Assembly (NCBI GenBank): GCA_019237945.1
Contig: JAFAOG010000148.1
Coordinates: 1 to 41,789 of the forward strand
From: Deltaproteobacteria bacterium
GTDB taxonomy: Bacteria; Myxococcota_A; Polyangia; Haliangiales; Haliangiaceae
Reading direction: 5' to 3'
DNA length: 41,789 bases
Shown here: piece by piece, positions 9,534 through 16,340 of the stretch
Layout: the number at the start of each line of letters is the position of its first letter
Position numbering within the stretch: the stretch's first letter is position 1
Notes under the pieces: model-generated
Database searches by the model: none
What the model was told of the DNA's origin: nothing
Seen by the model: only the letters and a program-made list of their open reading frames with translations
Translations under genes and position numbers: made by a program

Positions 9534-9967
9534 GGCGGACCTCCTGCAGGTGGACCAGGCGGCGGCGCACCGGGCGGCGGCGGGCCGAGCCCCGGCATCG
9601 GCGGCGGCGGACGCCGCGCGCGCCACGCGTCGAGCTTCTTCAGCTGATCGGGGCGGAGGTGCGGCGTCATCTCGGTCTCGATCGCGTCGAGCACGCCGCG
9701 GATGCGCGGCTGCGTCTCGTGCATGATCGCAGCGAGGTCGGCCTCGTGCGCCTGTGCGATCGCGTGCAGCTGATCGCGCTGCTGTGCGTCGAGGTCGAGC
9801 TCGTGCGTCATCGCTTCGATCGGGCCGCCCGGTGGCGGCGGCGGGCGATCATGTTGCTCGTGCGGTGCCATCCACCGCGTCAGGCCGGCGCCGAACAGCG
9901 CGCCCGCGGCGAACACGCCGACGAGCACGAGGCTCGACATCAGCCGCAGCCACGATTCATTGCGCAT
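9530..9967 (-). CDS. Periplasmic heavy-metal-sensor-like (Spy/CpxP-type) protein
   Basis: 145 aa from ATG 9967. One N-terminal membrane span or signal anchor (~9-29, LMSSLVLVGVFAAGALFGAGL) is followed by a His/Pro stretch (HEQHDRPPPPPGG). A helical region then follows (~50-115: ELDLDAQQRDQLHAIAQAHEADLAAIMHE) with the LxLxxxQxxxLxxI pattern of metal-resistance/LTXXQ periplasmic proteins. The tail is Pro/Gly-rich. It overlaps the upstream membrane-protein gene by 11 nt and the downstream YHYH gene by 4 nt. Placement beside an ECF sigma factor fits a periplasmic sensor in a CnrX-like arrangement. That role is inferred. Confidence 0.78.
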   Translation of the reverse strand: MRNESWLRLMSSLVLVGVFAAGALFGAGLTRWMAPHEQHDRPPPPPGGPIEAMTHELDLDAQQRDQLHAIAQAHEADLAAIMHETQPRIRGVLDAIETEMTPHLRPDQLKKLDAWRARRPPPPMPGLGPPPPGAPPPGPPAGGPP

Positions 9968-10235
9968 AGCGGAGGACCTCCGTCGGATCGGTGTCGTGCG
10001 TCGCCCAGTCGAGCAGCGACGGCGCGTGCGGCGTCGGCGGCGGCGCCTGCGGCTTCGGTGCGAACAGCCACAGGACGAGCGCGGCCGCCATCGACAGGCC
10101 GAGTGCGATCGAGCCGCGCACGACGACGGTGCGCCGCAGCCGGCGTAGCTCGAGCGCCCGCGCGGCGAGCGCCGCGGACTTGCGTTGCCAGTCGCCGCGG
10201 TCAAGCGACGACATGTCGATGCGTTCAGGTTCCAT
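9957..10235 (-). CDS. Small single-span membrane protein, probable anti-sigma factor
   Basis: 92 aa with one membrane span at ~41-60 (GSIALGLSMAAALVLWLF). The N-terminus (~1-38) is basic and helical and faces the cytoplasm; a short periplasmic tail is Pro-rich. It overlaps the ECF sigma gene by 11 nt, the usual place for a cognate anti-sigma factor. No HxxxCxxC zinc motif of the common ZAS class is present, so the assignment rests on size, topology and gene order. Confidence 0.72.
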   Translation of the reverse strand: MEPERIDMSSLDRGDWQRKSAALAARALELRRLRRTVVVRGSIALGLSMAAALVLWLFAPKPQAPPPTPHAPSLLDWATHDTDPTEVLRYAQ

Positions 10236-10821
10236 GATCGACCTCCAGGCGAGCGCGCAGGGCGCGGCGTGCGGTGAACAGATGCTGGCGGCAGTTCGTC
10301 TCGGTCAGCCCGAGCGCGTCGGCGATCTCGGCGTGCGTCCAGCCGTCGAGATCGTGGAGCAGCACGACCTCGCGCTGCACCGGTGTCAGCGTGGCGAGCG
10401 CGGCGAGCAGCTGCCCGCGCAGCACGACATCACTCGCGGGCACGTGCGCGACGATCTCGCCCTCGTGATCGACCGGATCGCGCAGCTTGCGCTTCTCCAC
10501 CGCATGCAGCGCGCGGTTGCGAACGATCTGGACGAGCCAGCCGGAGAACCGCGCCGGATCGCGGCACTCGTCGAGGCGCTCGATCGCGATCAGGAACGCG
10601 TCCTGCGCGATGTCCTCGGCATCGGCGGGGCGGTTGAGCACCGCGAGCGCGACCGCGTAGGCCGCGCGCAGGTGGCGGCGAATCAGCTCCTCGGTCGCGC
10701 TCGCATCGCCGCGGCGCGCCGCCCGCACGAGGTCCGCGACGGGCGTCTGACCGGCGGGGCCCGAGGCGCGGGCATCCGACGGGGCAAGAGCAACGGCGGG
10801 ACTCGCGGGCACCGGCTTCAC
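10225..10821 (-). CDS. ECF-type RNA polymerase sigma factor
   Basis: 198 aa, GTG start. Region 2 at ~40-110 (FLIAIERLDECRDPARFSGWLVQIVRNRALHAVEKRK) and region 4 at ~135-190 (TPVQREVVLLHDLDGWTHAEIADALGLTETNCRQHLFTARRALR) are both clear, with no sigma-3 region. The start is preceded by a ~6-nt gap after the unknown 359-aa gene. Three genes follow with short overlaps: putative anti-sigma, periplasmic metal-sensor-like protein, YHYH lipoprotein. This supports an envelope- or metal-stress module. No promoter motif could be assigned to it. Confidence 0.93.
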   Translation of the reverse strand: MKPVPASPAVALAPSDARASGPAGQTPVADLVRAARRGDASATEELIRRHLRAAYAVALAVLNRPADAEDIAQDAFLIAIERLDECRDPARFSGWLVQIVRNRALHAVEKRKLRDPVDHEGEIVAHVPASDVVLRGQLLAALATLTPVQREVVLLHDLDGWTHAEIADALGLTETNCRQHLFTARRALRARLEVDHGT

Positions 10822-10827
10822 GACCGG

Positions 10828-11907
10828 TCAGCCCGCCGGTGCGTTAGGAGGAGCGTCCAAGTCCGCGTGGCGCCTGGGAACGATGCGGTCGAGGATCGCC
10901 AGGTCGGGGGGCGCCGGGGTGTTCGGCGCGGGGCTCGCCGCGTTGCCGCCGGCACCCTCCTCGAACGCGCGCTCGACCTGCTCGACGACCCGCGCGAACA
11001 CCTGCTCGAGCGCGCGCGTCGCGAGCGCGTGCGGCACCGCCATCCCCATCGCGGCCGCGATCGCGAACGCCTGATCGCGCAGCGGCAGGTCGGCACCGCG
11101 CGGCGCGAACGGCACGACCAGGCTCGCGAGCTGGCGAAACCACGCGAGCCGCTGATCGTGCGGCACGTCGCGCAGGTTCGCGGGCTCGACGATGAAGAAG
11201 TCGCTCGGCTCGACCGGCGCCGGCAGCGGCGCGCCCGCATCGGCGAACAGGAAGCGCCGCGCGAGGAAGTAGATCCACAGCAGCAGCTTGAAGTCGGCGT
11301 AGTGCGCGCCGAACGCGAGCAGCTCGTCGCTCGCCGGCTCGGCCGCGCTCGGCCCGACCAGCACCTCGAAGAACCGCAGCAGCATCTTGTCGCCGCCGCT
11401 GCACACCTCGTGCTCGCCGACGAGCGTGCCGCTCGCCTCCGCGAGCTCGAGCATCGACTCCGGCGTCAGCGCGGGCACGCTCCAGCCCTCGCTCATCGAC
11501 TTGACGAGCAGCCGCTGCGCCCAGATCCCCTGGCCGAGCGTCGCCTTCGACAGCGCGGCGACATGCGCGGGCACGCGGCCGTCGCGGAACAGGTGCCACC
11601 ACGGCAGCGCGCTGCCGAGCTGGCTCACGCGCCACACGTCCATCAACCCGGGCTGCGTCACGCCGAGCCCGCGGTCGTGCGCCGCGCGCACCGACGCGAG
11701 CAGTGCACACGCCTCGTCCCAGTGCGCGCCCATCTGCCGCAGCGCGCTCGCGTTCATCGGCTTGCCGTGGCGCGTCCCGCTGTACGGGCACGTCTTGTAC
11801 TCGATGTCGCCGTCGCGGAGCAGCGCGGGCGGCGTGCGGCCCTCGCGCAGCGGCCGATCCTCGACGTCGCGCAGCCCCGCCGACTCGATCATCTGCAACA
11901 CCCTCAC
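10828..11907 (-). CDS. Unknown protein co-transcribed with queE
   Basis: 359 aa from GTG 11907, which overlaps the queE stop (GTGA); a longer frame exists upstream but would run into queE. I do not recognise a family. It is soluble, with no signal peptide or clear membrane span. A possible Cys-containing segment lies early (YKTCPYSGTRHGKP, ~38-51), the middle is aromatic and helical (FKLLLWIYFLARRFLFA, ~220-236), and the tail is Pro/Ala-rich. The tight coupling to queE and the downstream ECF gene suggests one transcript. Confidence 0.75.
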   Translation of the reverse strand: MRVLQMIESAGLRDVEDRPLREGRTPPALLRDGDIEYKTCPYSGTRHGKPMNASALRQMGAHWDEACALLASVRAAHDRGLGVTQPGLMDVWRVSQLGSALPWWHLFRDGRVPAHVAALSKATLGQGIWAQRLLVKSMSEGWSVPALTPESMLELAEASGTLVGEHEVCSGGDKMLLRFFEVLVGPSAAEPASDELLAFGAHYADFKLLLWIYFLARRFLFADAGAPLPAPVEPSDFFIVEPANLRDVPHDQRLAWFRQLASLVVPFAPRGADLPLRDQAFAIAAAMGMAVPHALATRALEQVFARVVEQVERAFEEGAGGNAASPAPNTPAPPDLAILDRIVPRRHADLDAPPNAPAG

Positions 11908-12521
11908 GGGACGCCGATCACCTTGTGCATCTGAACGGACAACCGCCATCGCGGACGCTCCTGCACGAGCGCGATCGCCTTCGCGAGATGCTCCCGGTAG
12001 TGGTCATCCATCCACGCCTGCGCGAAGTAGTGCTCGCACGGATACTGCGCCTCGTAGCGCGCGAGCGTGCTCGCATCGGTGTGATCGTCGATCACGACCT
12101 TGAGCTCGTTCGGTGCGACGTCGCTCGCGAGCAGCAGGCCGCTCGGATGGTATTGCGGCTTCGGCGAGACGGTCAGCCAGTCGACCTTGCCCTGCGGCGC
12201 GCGCGTCCCGTTCGACTCCATGTGCACGCGAAACCCGGCCGCATGCAGCGCATCGGCGAGCGGCGCGTCGTACTGCAGCGTCGGCTCGCCGCCGGTCACG
12301 ACGACCATGCGCGCGCGATGCGCATCGAGCTCCACCAGCCGCGCCACGATCTCGGGCGCCGTATAGCGAACGGCCCCTTCGGGCGAGAAGTCGGTATCAC
12401 AGCCGGGGCATTCGAGGTTGCATGCGGCGAACCGCAGGAACACGCACGGCCGCCCCGCGTGCGCACCCTCGCCTTGCAGCGTCGGGCCGAACATCTCCTT
12501 CACGAGGTAGCGGCGGTCCAT
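11904..12521 (-). CDS. queE: 7-carboxy-7-deazaguanine synthase (radical SAM)
   Basis: 205 aa from ATG 12521. The substrate loop GPTLQGEGAHAGRPCVFLR (12-30) and the radical-SAM cluster CNLECPGCDTDF (C34, C38, C41) are characteristic of QueE. MVVVTGGEPTLQ (SAM-binding GGEP), a later SPKP motif and the C-terminal VQMHKVIGVP complete the family pattern. The enzyme converts 6-carboxy-tetrahydropterin to 7-carboxy-7-deazaguanine in queuosine/preQ0 synthesis. QueC, QueD and QueF are not in the window. It is divergent, with a gap of only 24 bp, from a lipoprotein gene. Confidence 0.95.
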   Translation of the reverse strand: MDRRYLVKEMFGPTLQGEGAHAGRPCVFLRFAACNLECPGCDTDFSPEGAVRYTAPEIVARLVELDAHRARMVVVTGGEPTLQYDAPLADALHAAGFRVHMESNGTRAPQGKVDWLTVSPKPQYHPSGLLLASDVAPNELKVVIDDHTDASTLARYEAQYPCEHYFAQAWMDDHYREHLAKAIALVQERPRWRLSVQMHKVIGVP

Positions 12522-12545
12522 CCCGCTCGATGCTATAGCGCGGGC

Positions 12546-13481
12546 GTGCGGTTTCGCGTAGCGATCGCCGGGCTCGTCGCATGCGGCTCGTGCGGCAAGG
12601 GCGCCTCGACGCCGCCACCGGCCCCGGCCCCCCCTCCACCTGTTGCGGGAAGTGGCGCCCCCGGAGCCGACTGGACCTGCGAGGCGCTGCCGTTCGAGGC
12701 GTCGACGCCAGTCGGCGAGGCGTCCGGCGCGGCGCTGCTCGACGGCAAGCTCGTCACCGTCGGCGACAGCGGGCAGCATGGCGCGTACGCGATCCTCGAT
12801 CCGGAGACAGGCAAGACCGTCGAGCAGGGCACGCTGCCGCTCGGCGAGCCCAAGAACGCAAGCGACGACCTCGAGGGTCTGTCGACGCTCGACGGCAAGC
12901 TCGTCGCGATCTCGTCGGCCGGCTGGATCCGCACGTACACGCGCACCGAGCACGGCTTCGCGCTCGCGCAGGGTCCGTATGCGCTCGGGCCGATCGACCT
13001 GCCCGTCACCGGCGGCCTTGGCGACAAGCCGCCGAAGGGCGATGGCATGGTGTGCCCGATCGAGGGAACGAACTGCGGGCGCAACTACGAGGGCATCTGC
13101 CTCGGCAGCGCCACGGGCACCGGCAGCGGCGGTGCGTGCGTCGGGTACGCGCTCTCGAAGGCGGACGCCCACCTCTATTGCCTGACGCTCGAGAACGGCC
13201 AGCTGCTGGTTCATCGCGACGGGGCGATCGCGGTCGGGCGTCCCGGCACGCCTGCCGACTGCGCGATCGCCGACGACGGCAGCATCTGGGTCGGCCACAA
13301 TGCCTTTGCGTTCAACGGCATCACCCGGATCGACCACGGCACGTCGACCGACATCGGCGGGGCCGGAATCGGCTTCTCCGAGGCCATCGCGGTCCACGGC
13401 GACACGGTCTGGCGGCTCTCCGATTCCGGTGGATCTCCGAGCCTGATGGCCAAATTTCGCTGCGCGGCCAAGGCCCGGTAA
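12546..13481 (+). CDS. Lipoprotein, beta-propeller-like
   Basis: 311 aa from GTG 12546. The N-terminus is a short lipoprotein signal (RFRVAIAGLVAC, Cys13), then a Pro-rich linker (~24-38). The rest shows repeated beta-strand blocks of the form LDGKLVTVGDSG / LDGKLVAISSAG / ADDGSIWVGHNA, as in WD/NHL- or esterase-like propellers. The cluster DGMVCPIEGTNCGRNYEG-CLGS (~165-185) resembles the strand pattern of soluble-dehydrogenase or SdiA-regulated propellers. No catalytic residues were identified. The nrdR start lies 9 nt after the stop. Confidence 0.8.
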   Translation: MRFRVAIAGLVACGSCGKGASTPPPAPAPPPPVAGSGAPGADWTCEALPFEASTPVGEASGAALLDGKLVTVGDSGQHGAYAILDPETGKTVEQGTLPLGEPKNASDDLEGLSTLDGKLVAISSAGWIRTYTRTEHGFALAQGPYALGPIDLPVTGGLGDKPPKGDGMVCPIEGTNCGRNYEGICLGSATGTGSGGACVGYALSKADAHLYCLTLENGQLLVHRDGAIAVGRPGTPADCAIADDGSIWVGHNAFAFNGITRIDHGTSTDIGGAGIGFSEAIAVHGDTVWRLSDSGGSPSLMAKFRCAAKAR

Positions 13482-13490
13482 AATTAACGA

Positions 13491-13967
13491 GTGCAGTGCC
13501 CGTACTGCGGCGGCGATTCGAGCGTGACCGAGACCCGGGTCACCGCGGATGGCCTGCGGCGTCGGCGCGTGTGCACGGTCTGCAAGCGTCGCTTCACGAC
13601 GTACGAGAAGCTCGGCGCGCCCGGCCTCAAGGTGCAGAAGCGCGACGAATCGGTCGAGCCGTTCGACGCCGAGAAGCTGTTTCGCTCGCTCCAGCGCGTC
13701 GCCGCGCACCGCAGCATCGGCGATGACGACCTGCGCCGCGTCGCGCGCGATATCGAGGCGACGCTCGTCGACAGCGGCCGCAAGAGCGTCGCGTGGAGCG
13801 ACATCGTGGAGCTCGCACTCGATCGCCTGCGCAACATCGACCCGATCGCCGCGGATCGGCTCGCCGCGAATTACACCGACGAATCGGGCGCGGTTCGCTT
13901 CGATCACAGCGCACCGGCGACCGAGACGAAGCAGCTCGGCCTGCCGCTCACCGACGACGAGAGCTAG
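13491..13967 (+). CDS. nrdR: Transcriptional repressor NrdR
   Basis: 158 aa, GTG start (QCPYCGG). The zinc ribbon has C3, C6, C28 and C31, with the conserved RRRRVC and RRFTTYE blocks. An ATP-cone follows at ~49-139 (VQKRDESVEPFDAEKLFRSL). NrdR binds NrdR boxes upstream of ribonucleotide reductase genes and senses ATP/dATP through the cone. The length is typical (150-160 aa). No ribonucleotide reductase gene is in the window; nrdR often lies apart. The stop shares CTAG with the convergent histidine kinase gene. Confidence 0.97.
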   Translation: MQCPYCGGDSSVTETRVTADGLRRRRVCTVCKRRFTTYEKLGAPGLKVQKRDESVEPFDAEKLFRSLQRVAAHRSIGDDDLRRVARDIEATLVDSGRKSVAWSDIVELALDRLRNIDPIAADRLAANYTDESGAVRFDHSAPATETKQLGLPLTDDES

Positions 13968-14728
13968 GCAAGCGGCAGATACATCGAGACCGTCGTGCCG
14001 CGGCTCGGCGCGCTGTCGATCGCGATCCGTCCGCCGGCGCGTTCGACCGCCTCGCGCACGGAGTACAGCCCGATGCCAGTGCCGGTCGGTTTCGTCGTGA
14101 AGAAGATGTCGAAGCACTGCGCGAGCGTCGCTTCGTCCATGCCCGGCCCCGTGTCGACGACGACGAGCGCGACGAAGTCGGGCGCACCGACGAGCGGCAC
14201 GCGCGTGGCCCGGATCGTGAGCGTCCCACCGGCCGTCATCGCTTCGAACGCGTTGATCGCGAGGTTGCCGACGATCAGCTCGACGTCGCGCTTCGCCATC
14301 GGCGTACGCATGTTCGGATCGATCTCGCCGGTGACGCGCACGCCGGCGGGCGCGATGCGACCGAGCTGATCGACCTGGCGCGCCAGCACCCGTGACAGGT
14401 CCGTGGGACCGGCGGCCTCGACCACACGTCGCGCCGCGGCGGTGAGCTTGCGCGCGAGATGAATACCGCGATCGCAGGCCCCTCGCAGATCGGTCAGGGT
14501 CTCCTCCACCTCCGGGTCATCCCCGTACCGCTCCCCTAGCAAGGCGGCGAGGGTCGAGACGATCGTGATCACGTTGCGGACCTCGTGCGCGAGCTCCGCC
14601 GCCACGACGCCGCTCTCCTTCATGTCTTCCATGAACGAGTAGGTAGTGTCCGGCCGCTCGGCGAGCACACCCGTGCACGCCGCAAGTGTTGTCCGTGCGC
14701 GCCGAGTTATCGGTGCGGTGGCTTCCAC
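13964..14728 (-). CDS. Soluble sensor histidine kinase
   Basis: 254 aa. H-box ELAHEVRNVI (~46-55, phospho-His48), N-box NLAINAFEAM, G1 DTGPGM, F-box FFTTK and G2 GTGIGLYSVREAVERAGG are all intact, so it should be active. There is no membrane span and almost no sensory domain (about 40 residues precede the H-box). It must therefore sense through a partner or act as an intermediate. The start overlaps the end of the AraC gene by 22 nt; a downstream ATG (MEDMKESG) is possible. It ends the minus-strand run that includes the double-glycine peptide genes. No receiver protein is adjacent. Confidence 0.9.
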   Translation of the reverse strand: MEATAPITRRARTTLAACTGVLAERPDTTYSFMEDMKESGVVAAELAHEVRNVITIVSTLAALLGERYGDDPEVEETLTDLRGACDRGIHLARKLTAAARRVVEAAGPTDLSRVLARQVDQLGRIAPAGVRVTGEIDPNMRTPMAKRDVELIVGNLAINAFEAMTAGGTLTIRATRVPLVGAPDFVALVVVDTGPGMDEATLAQCFDIFFTTKPTGTGIGLYSVREAVERAGGRIAIDSAPSRGTTVSMYLPLA

Positions 14729-15711
14729 AACCGGTCGCGATACTCGCTCGGGCTCTCACCGAGCCAGCGCGTGAAGGCGCGCGTGAACCCGGAGACCTCG
14801 GCGAAGTGGAGCAAGAACGCGATCTCGCCGATCGAGAGGCTCGCATCACGCAGGTAGCGGAGCGCCAGCTCGCGACGCAGCTCCTCGAGGAGATCGTTGA
14901 ACGTCGCGCCTTTCTCGGCGAGCCGTCGCTGCAACGACCGCGCGCTCATCTTCATCGCCGCGGCAACGCTCGCGATCGTCGGCAGCCGCCGCGGCATCTC
15001 GCTGACCATCGCCGCGTGCACGCGATCGAGGTCGGCCCCGCGCGACGGGAGACGCGCAAGCAGCTCGTCGGCATACGTTCGGAGCAGCTGATTGAGTCCC
15101 GTGTCGGCCTTGACGAGCGGCAGAGCGCCGAGCGCGTGATCGAACGCGATCTCCATCAGCGATGCATCGTACTCGACCGGACACCCGAACGTCGCGGCGA
15201 GCTCGTCGGGACTGCCCGCCGCCGAAATCGCTAGCCTCACGCTGCGCGGCTTCCACTCGACGCCGGTCGCCACACGCGCGCGCAGCACGAGGAAGCTGAC
15301 GAGAAACAGGTCGTAGTGCATCCCGTGGCACGGCGCTCGCCGCGTCAGCCGGTATTGCTCGGTCTCGTCGTGGAGCTCGGACAGTGCGCCGTCGTAGACG
15401 ATCGCGCCGTAGTGACCCATGCGTTCGTAGCCGACCGCGAGCGTCTCGCTCGTACAGAAGATGTAGTCGACGACGCCCCAGCCGTTGGGCAGGTCCATCG
15501 CGCAGTGCAAGCCGAACCACGTGTCGCGGGCCGCGCGCGCCGCGCCATCCCACAGGGCAAGCGCGTTCGCGAACGGATGCCGGGCGTCGATCGCGTCGGC
15601 CGCTTCGCGCGAGATGCCAGCGGATGCGAGCACCGGAGCCGTGTCGACACCGCGCTTGGCGAGCTGATCGAGCGCCGGCCTCAGCGCTGTCGTCGACACG
15701 GTGCCGCCCAC
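14707..15711 (-). CDS. AraC-family regulator (OruR/Arabinose_bd type)
   Basis: 334 aa, GTG start. The N-terminal ~200 residues match the large ligand-binding half of OruR/ArgR-like AraC proteins, including the ATFGCPVEYDAS block (~175-186). The C-terminal ~95 residues are the double HTH: LPTIASVAAAMKMSARSLQRRLAEKG and SIGEIAFLLHFAEVSGFTRAFTRWLGESPSEYR. It starts 15 nt after the 70-codon peptide gene and runs into the histidine kinase gene. That makes it a plausible local regulator of the peptide/export cluster. The ligand is unknown. Confidence 0.93.
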   Translation of the reverse strand: MGGTVSTTALRPALDQLAKRGVDTAPVLASAGISREAADAIDARHPFANALALWDGAARAARDTWFGLHCAMDLPNGWGVVDYIFCTSETLAVGYERMGHYGAIVYDGALSELHDETEQYRLTRRAPCHGMHYDLFLVSFLVLRARVATGVEWKPRSVRLAISAAGSPDELAATFGCPVEYDASLMEIAFDHALGALPLVKADTGLNQLLRTYADELLARLPSRGADLDRVHAAMVSEMPRRLPTIASVAAAMKMSARSLQRRLAEKGATFNDLLEELRRELALRYLRDASLSIGEIAFLLHFAEVSGFTRAFTRWLGESPSEYRDRLWKPPHR

Positions 15712-15726
15712 ACGCGCAGCTTACCG

Positions 15727-15939
15727 TCAGCGGGCGCGGCCTTGCATCATCTGCCCGAGGAACTGCATCGACTGCTGGCTCTCCTGCTGCTTCTCCTGGA
15801 CGAGGCCCTGCCCGACGCCCTGGATCGCCTGCGAGAGGCCCGCGATCGCCTGGAGCAACGCCGGGTCGGTCTGCGGGTTGTGCGTCGTGCGGCCGCCGGT
15901 CACGGCAGCGAGCTCGTCCGCGCTGATCGTCGGAAGCAT
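15727..15939 (-). CDS. Small double-glycine-leader peptide, 70 aa
   Basis: 70 aa. Residues 1-16 (LPTISADELAAVTGG after Met) match the double-glycine leader pattern x-x-EL-x-x-V-x-GG, with predicted cleavage after G16. The predicted mature part is 54 residues: a helical stretch (ALLQAIAGLSQAIQGVGQGL, 27-46) and a Gln/Met-rich end (QESQQSMQFLGQMMQGRAR). It lacks the long Met/Gly runs of the two neighbours but shares the L-S-x-(A/S)-I helix. It begins 3 nt after the 94-aa gene's stop, so the two are co-translated. It could be a third secreted peptide; an immunity or modifier role is possible but not indicated. Confidence 0.75.
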   Translation of the reverse strand: MLPTISADELAAVTGGRTTHNPQTDPALLQAIAGLSQAIQGVGQGLVQEKQQESQQSMQFLGQMMQGRAR

Positions 15940-15942
15940 CGG

Positions 15943-16227
15943 TTAGCCCCGGACGTTCACTTTGACGATGTTCGGCGCGGGAGCCGGGGGCGGCGCCGCG
16001 GCCTGACCGCCACCACCACCGCCGCCCATCATCATCATCATCATCGGCAGCATCATGTTGCTCGACGAGTTGTTCTGGTTGCTCGCGACCTGTTTGATCG
16101 AGTCGGAGAGCTGCATCATCATCATCTGGACTTGGGTGTCGGTATCCGACGAGGTCGCGGCGACGCGCGCTGCACCGCCGGAGACGCGGTCGAGCTCGAC
16201 GGAGTTGATCTGTTCGAAGGTCTTCAT
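15943..16227 (-). CDS. Met/Gly-run peptide with double-glycine leader, 94 aa
   Basis: 94 aa. The leader MKTFEQINSVELDRVSGG (1-18) closely resembles the colicin V leader MRTLTLNELDSVSGG, with cleavage predicted after G18. The predicted mature 76 residues comprise AARVAATSSDTDTQVQ, Met35-38, a helix (LSDSIKQVASN, 40-50), an Asn/Ser linker, M58-M59, Met62-67, Gly68-74, a Pro/Ala stretch, and a beta-like tail (NIVKVNVRG). It is a paralogue of the 106-aa gene: both share GGAARVA, a MMM block, (L/I)S(D/E)SIK and the Met-run/Gly-run junction. A Shine-Dalgarno AAAGGA lies ~8 nt before ATG. It is not a bacteriocin family I recognise. Secretion by the adjacent C39 transporter is inferred. Confidence 0.85.
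   Translation of the reverse strand: MKTFEQINSVELDRVSGGAARVAATSSDTDTQVQMMMMQLSDSIKQVASNQNNSSSNMMLPMMMMMMGGGGGGGQAAAPPPAPAPNIVKVNVRG
16027..16044. repeat. (CAT)6 trinucleotide tract, Met-run codons of the 94-aa peptide
   Basis: Six consecutive CAT triplets on the plus strand, read as ATG codons on the minus strand. They are followed by seven Gly codons that mix GGC and GGT. A perfect triplet tract can slip without shifting the frame, so the number of Met residues may vary between strains. Confidence 0.85.
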
Positions 16228-16340
16228 GGTGGATTCCTTTGCTGGTGAGCGGGGCTAGTTCACGGTGCGTGCCACGAGGCCGGGTGAGTGATTTCAGGCG
16301 AGTCGAAGCGCGAGGGCGTCGCCGCCGGTAGACGAGGTGC
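16228..16340. other. Intergenic gap between the two Met/Gly peptide genes
   Basis: 113 bp between the stop of the 106-aa gene and the start of the 94-aa gene. It contains the Shine-Dalgarno of the 94-aa gene. A plus-strand GTGCCA at 16269-16274 reads TGGCAC on the minus strand, like a sigma-54 -24 box, but has no good -12 partner. No terminator hairpin was recognised. Confidence 0.45.

Noticed and set aside
16252-16280. sigma-54 promoter for the 94-aa peptide gene
   Set aside because: A good -24-like TGGCACG is present on the minus strand, but the -12 position reads GTGAA, not TTGCW, so it was not called.
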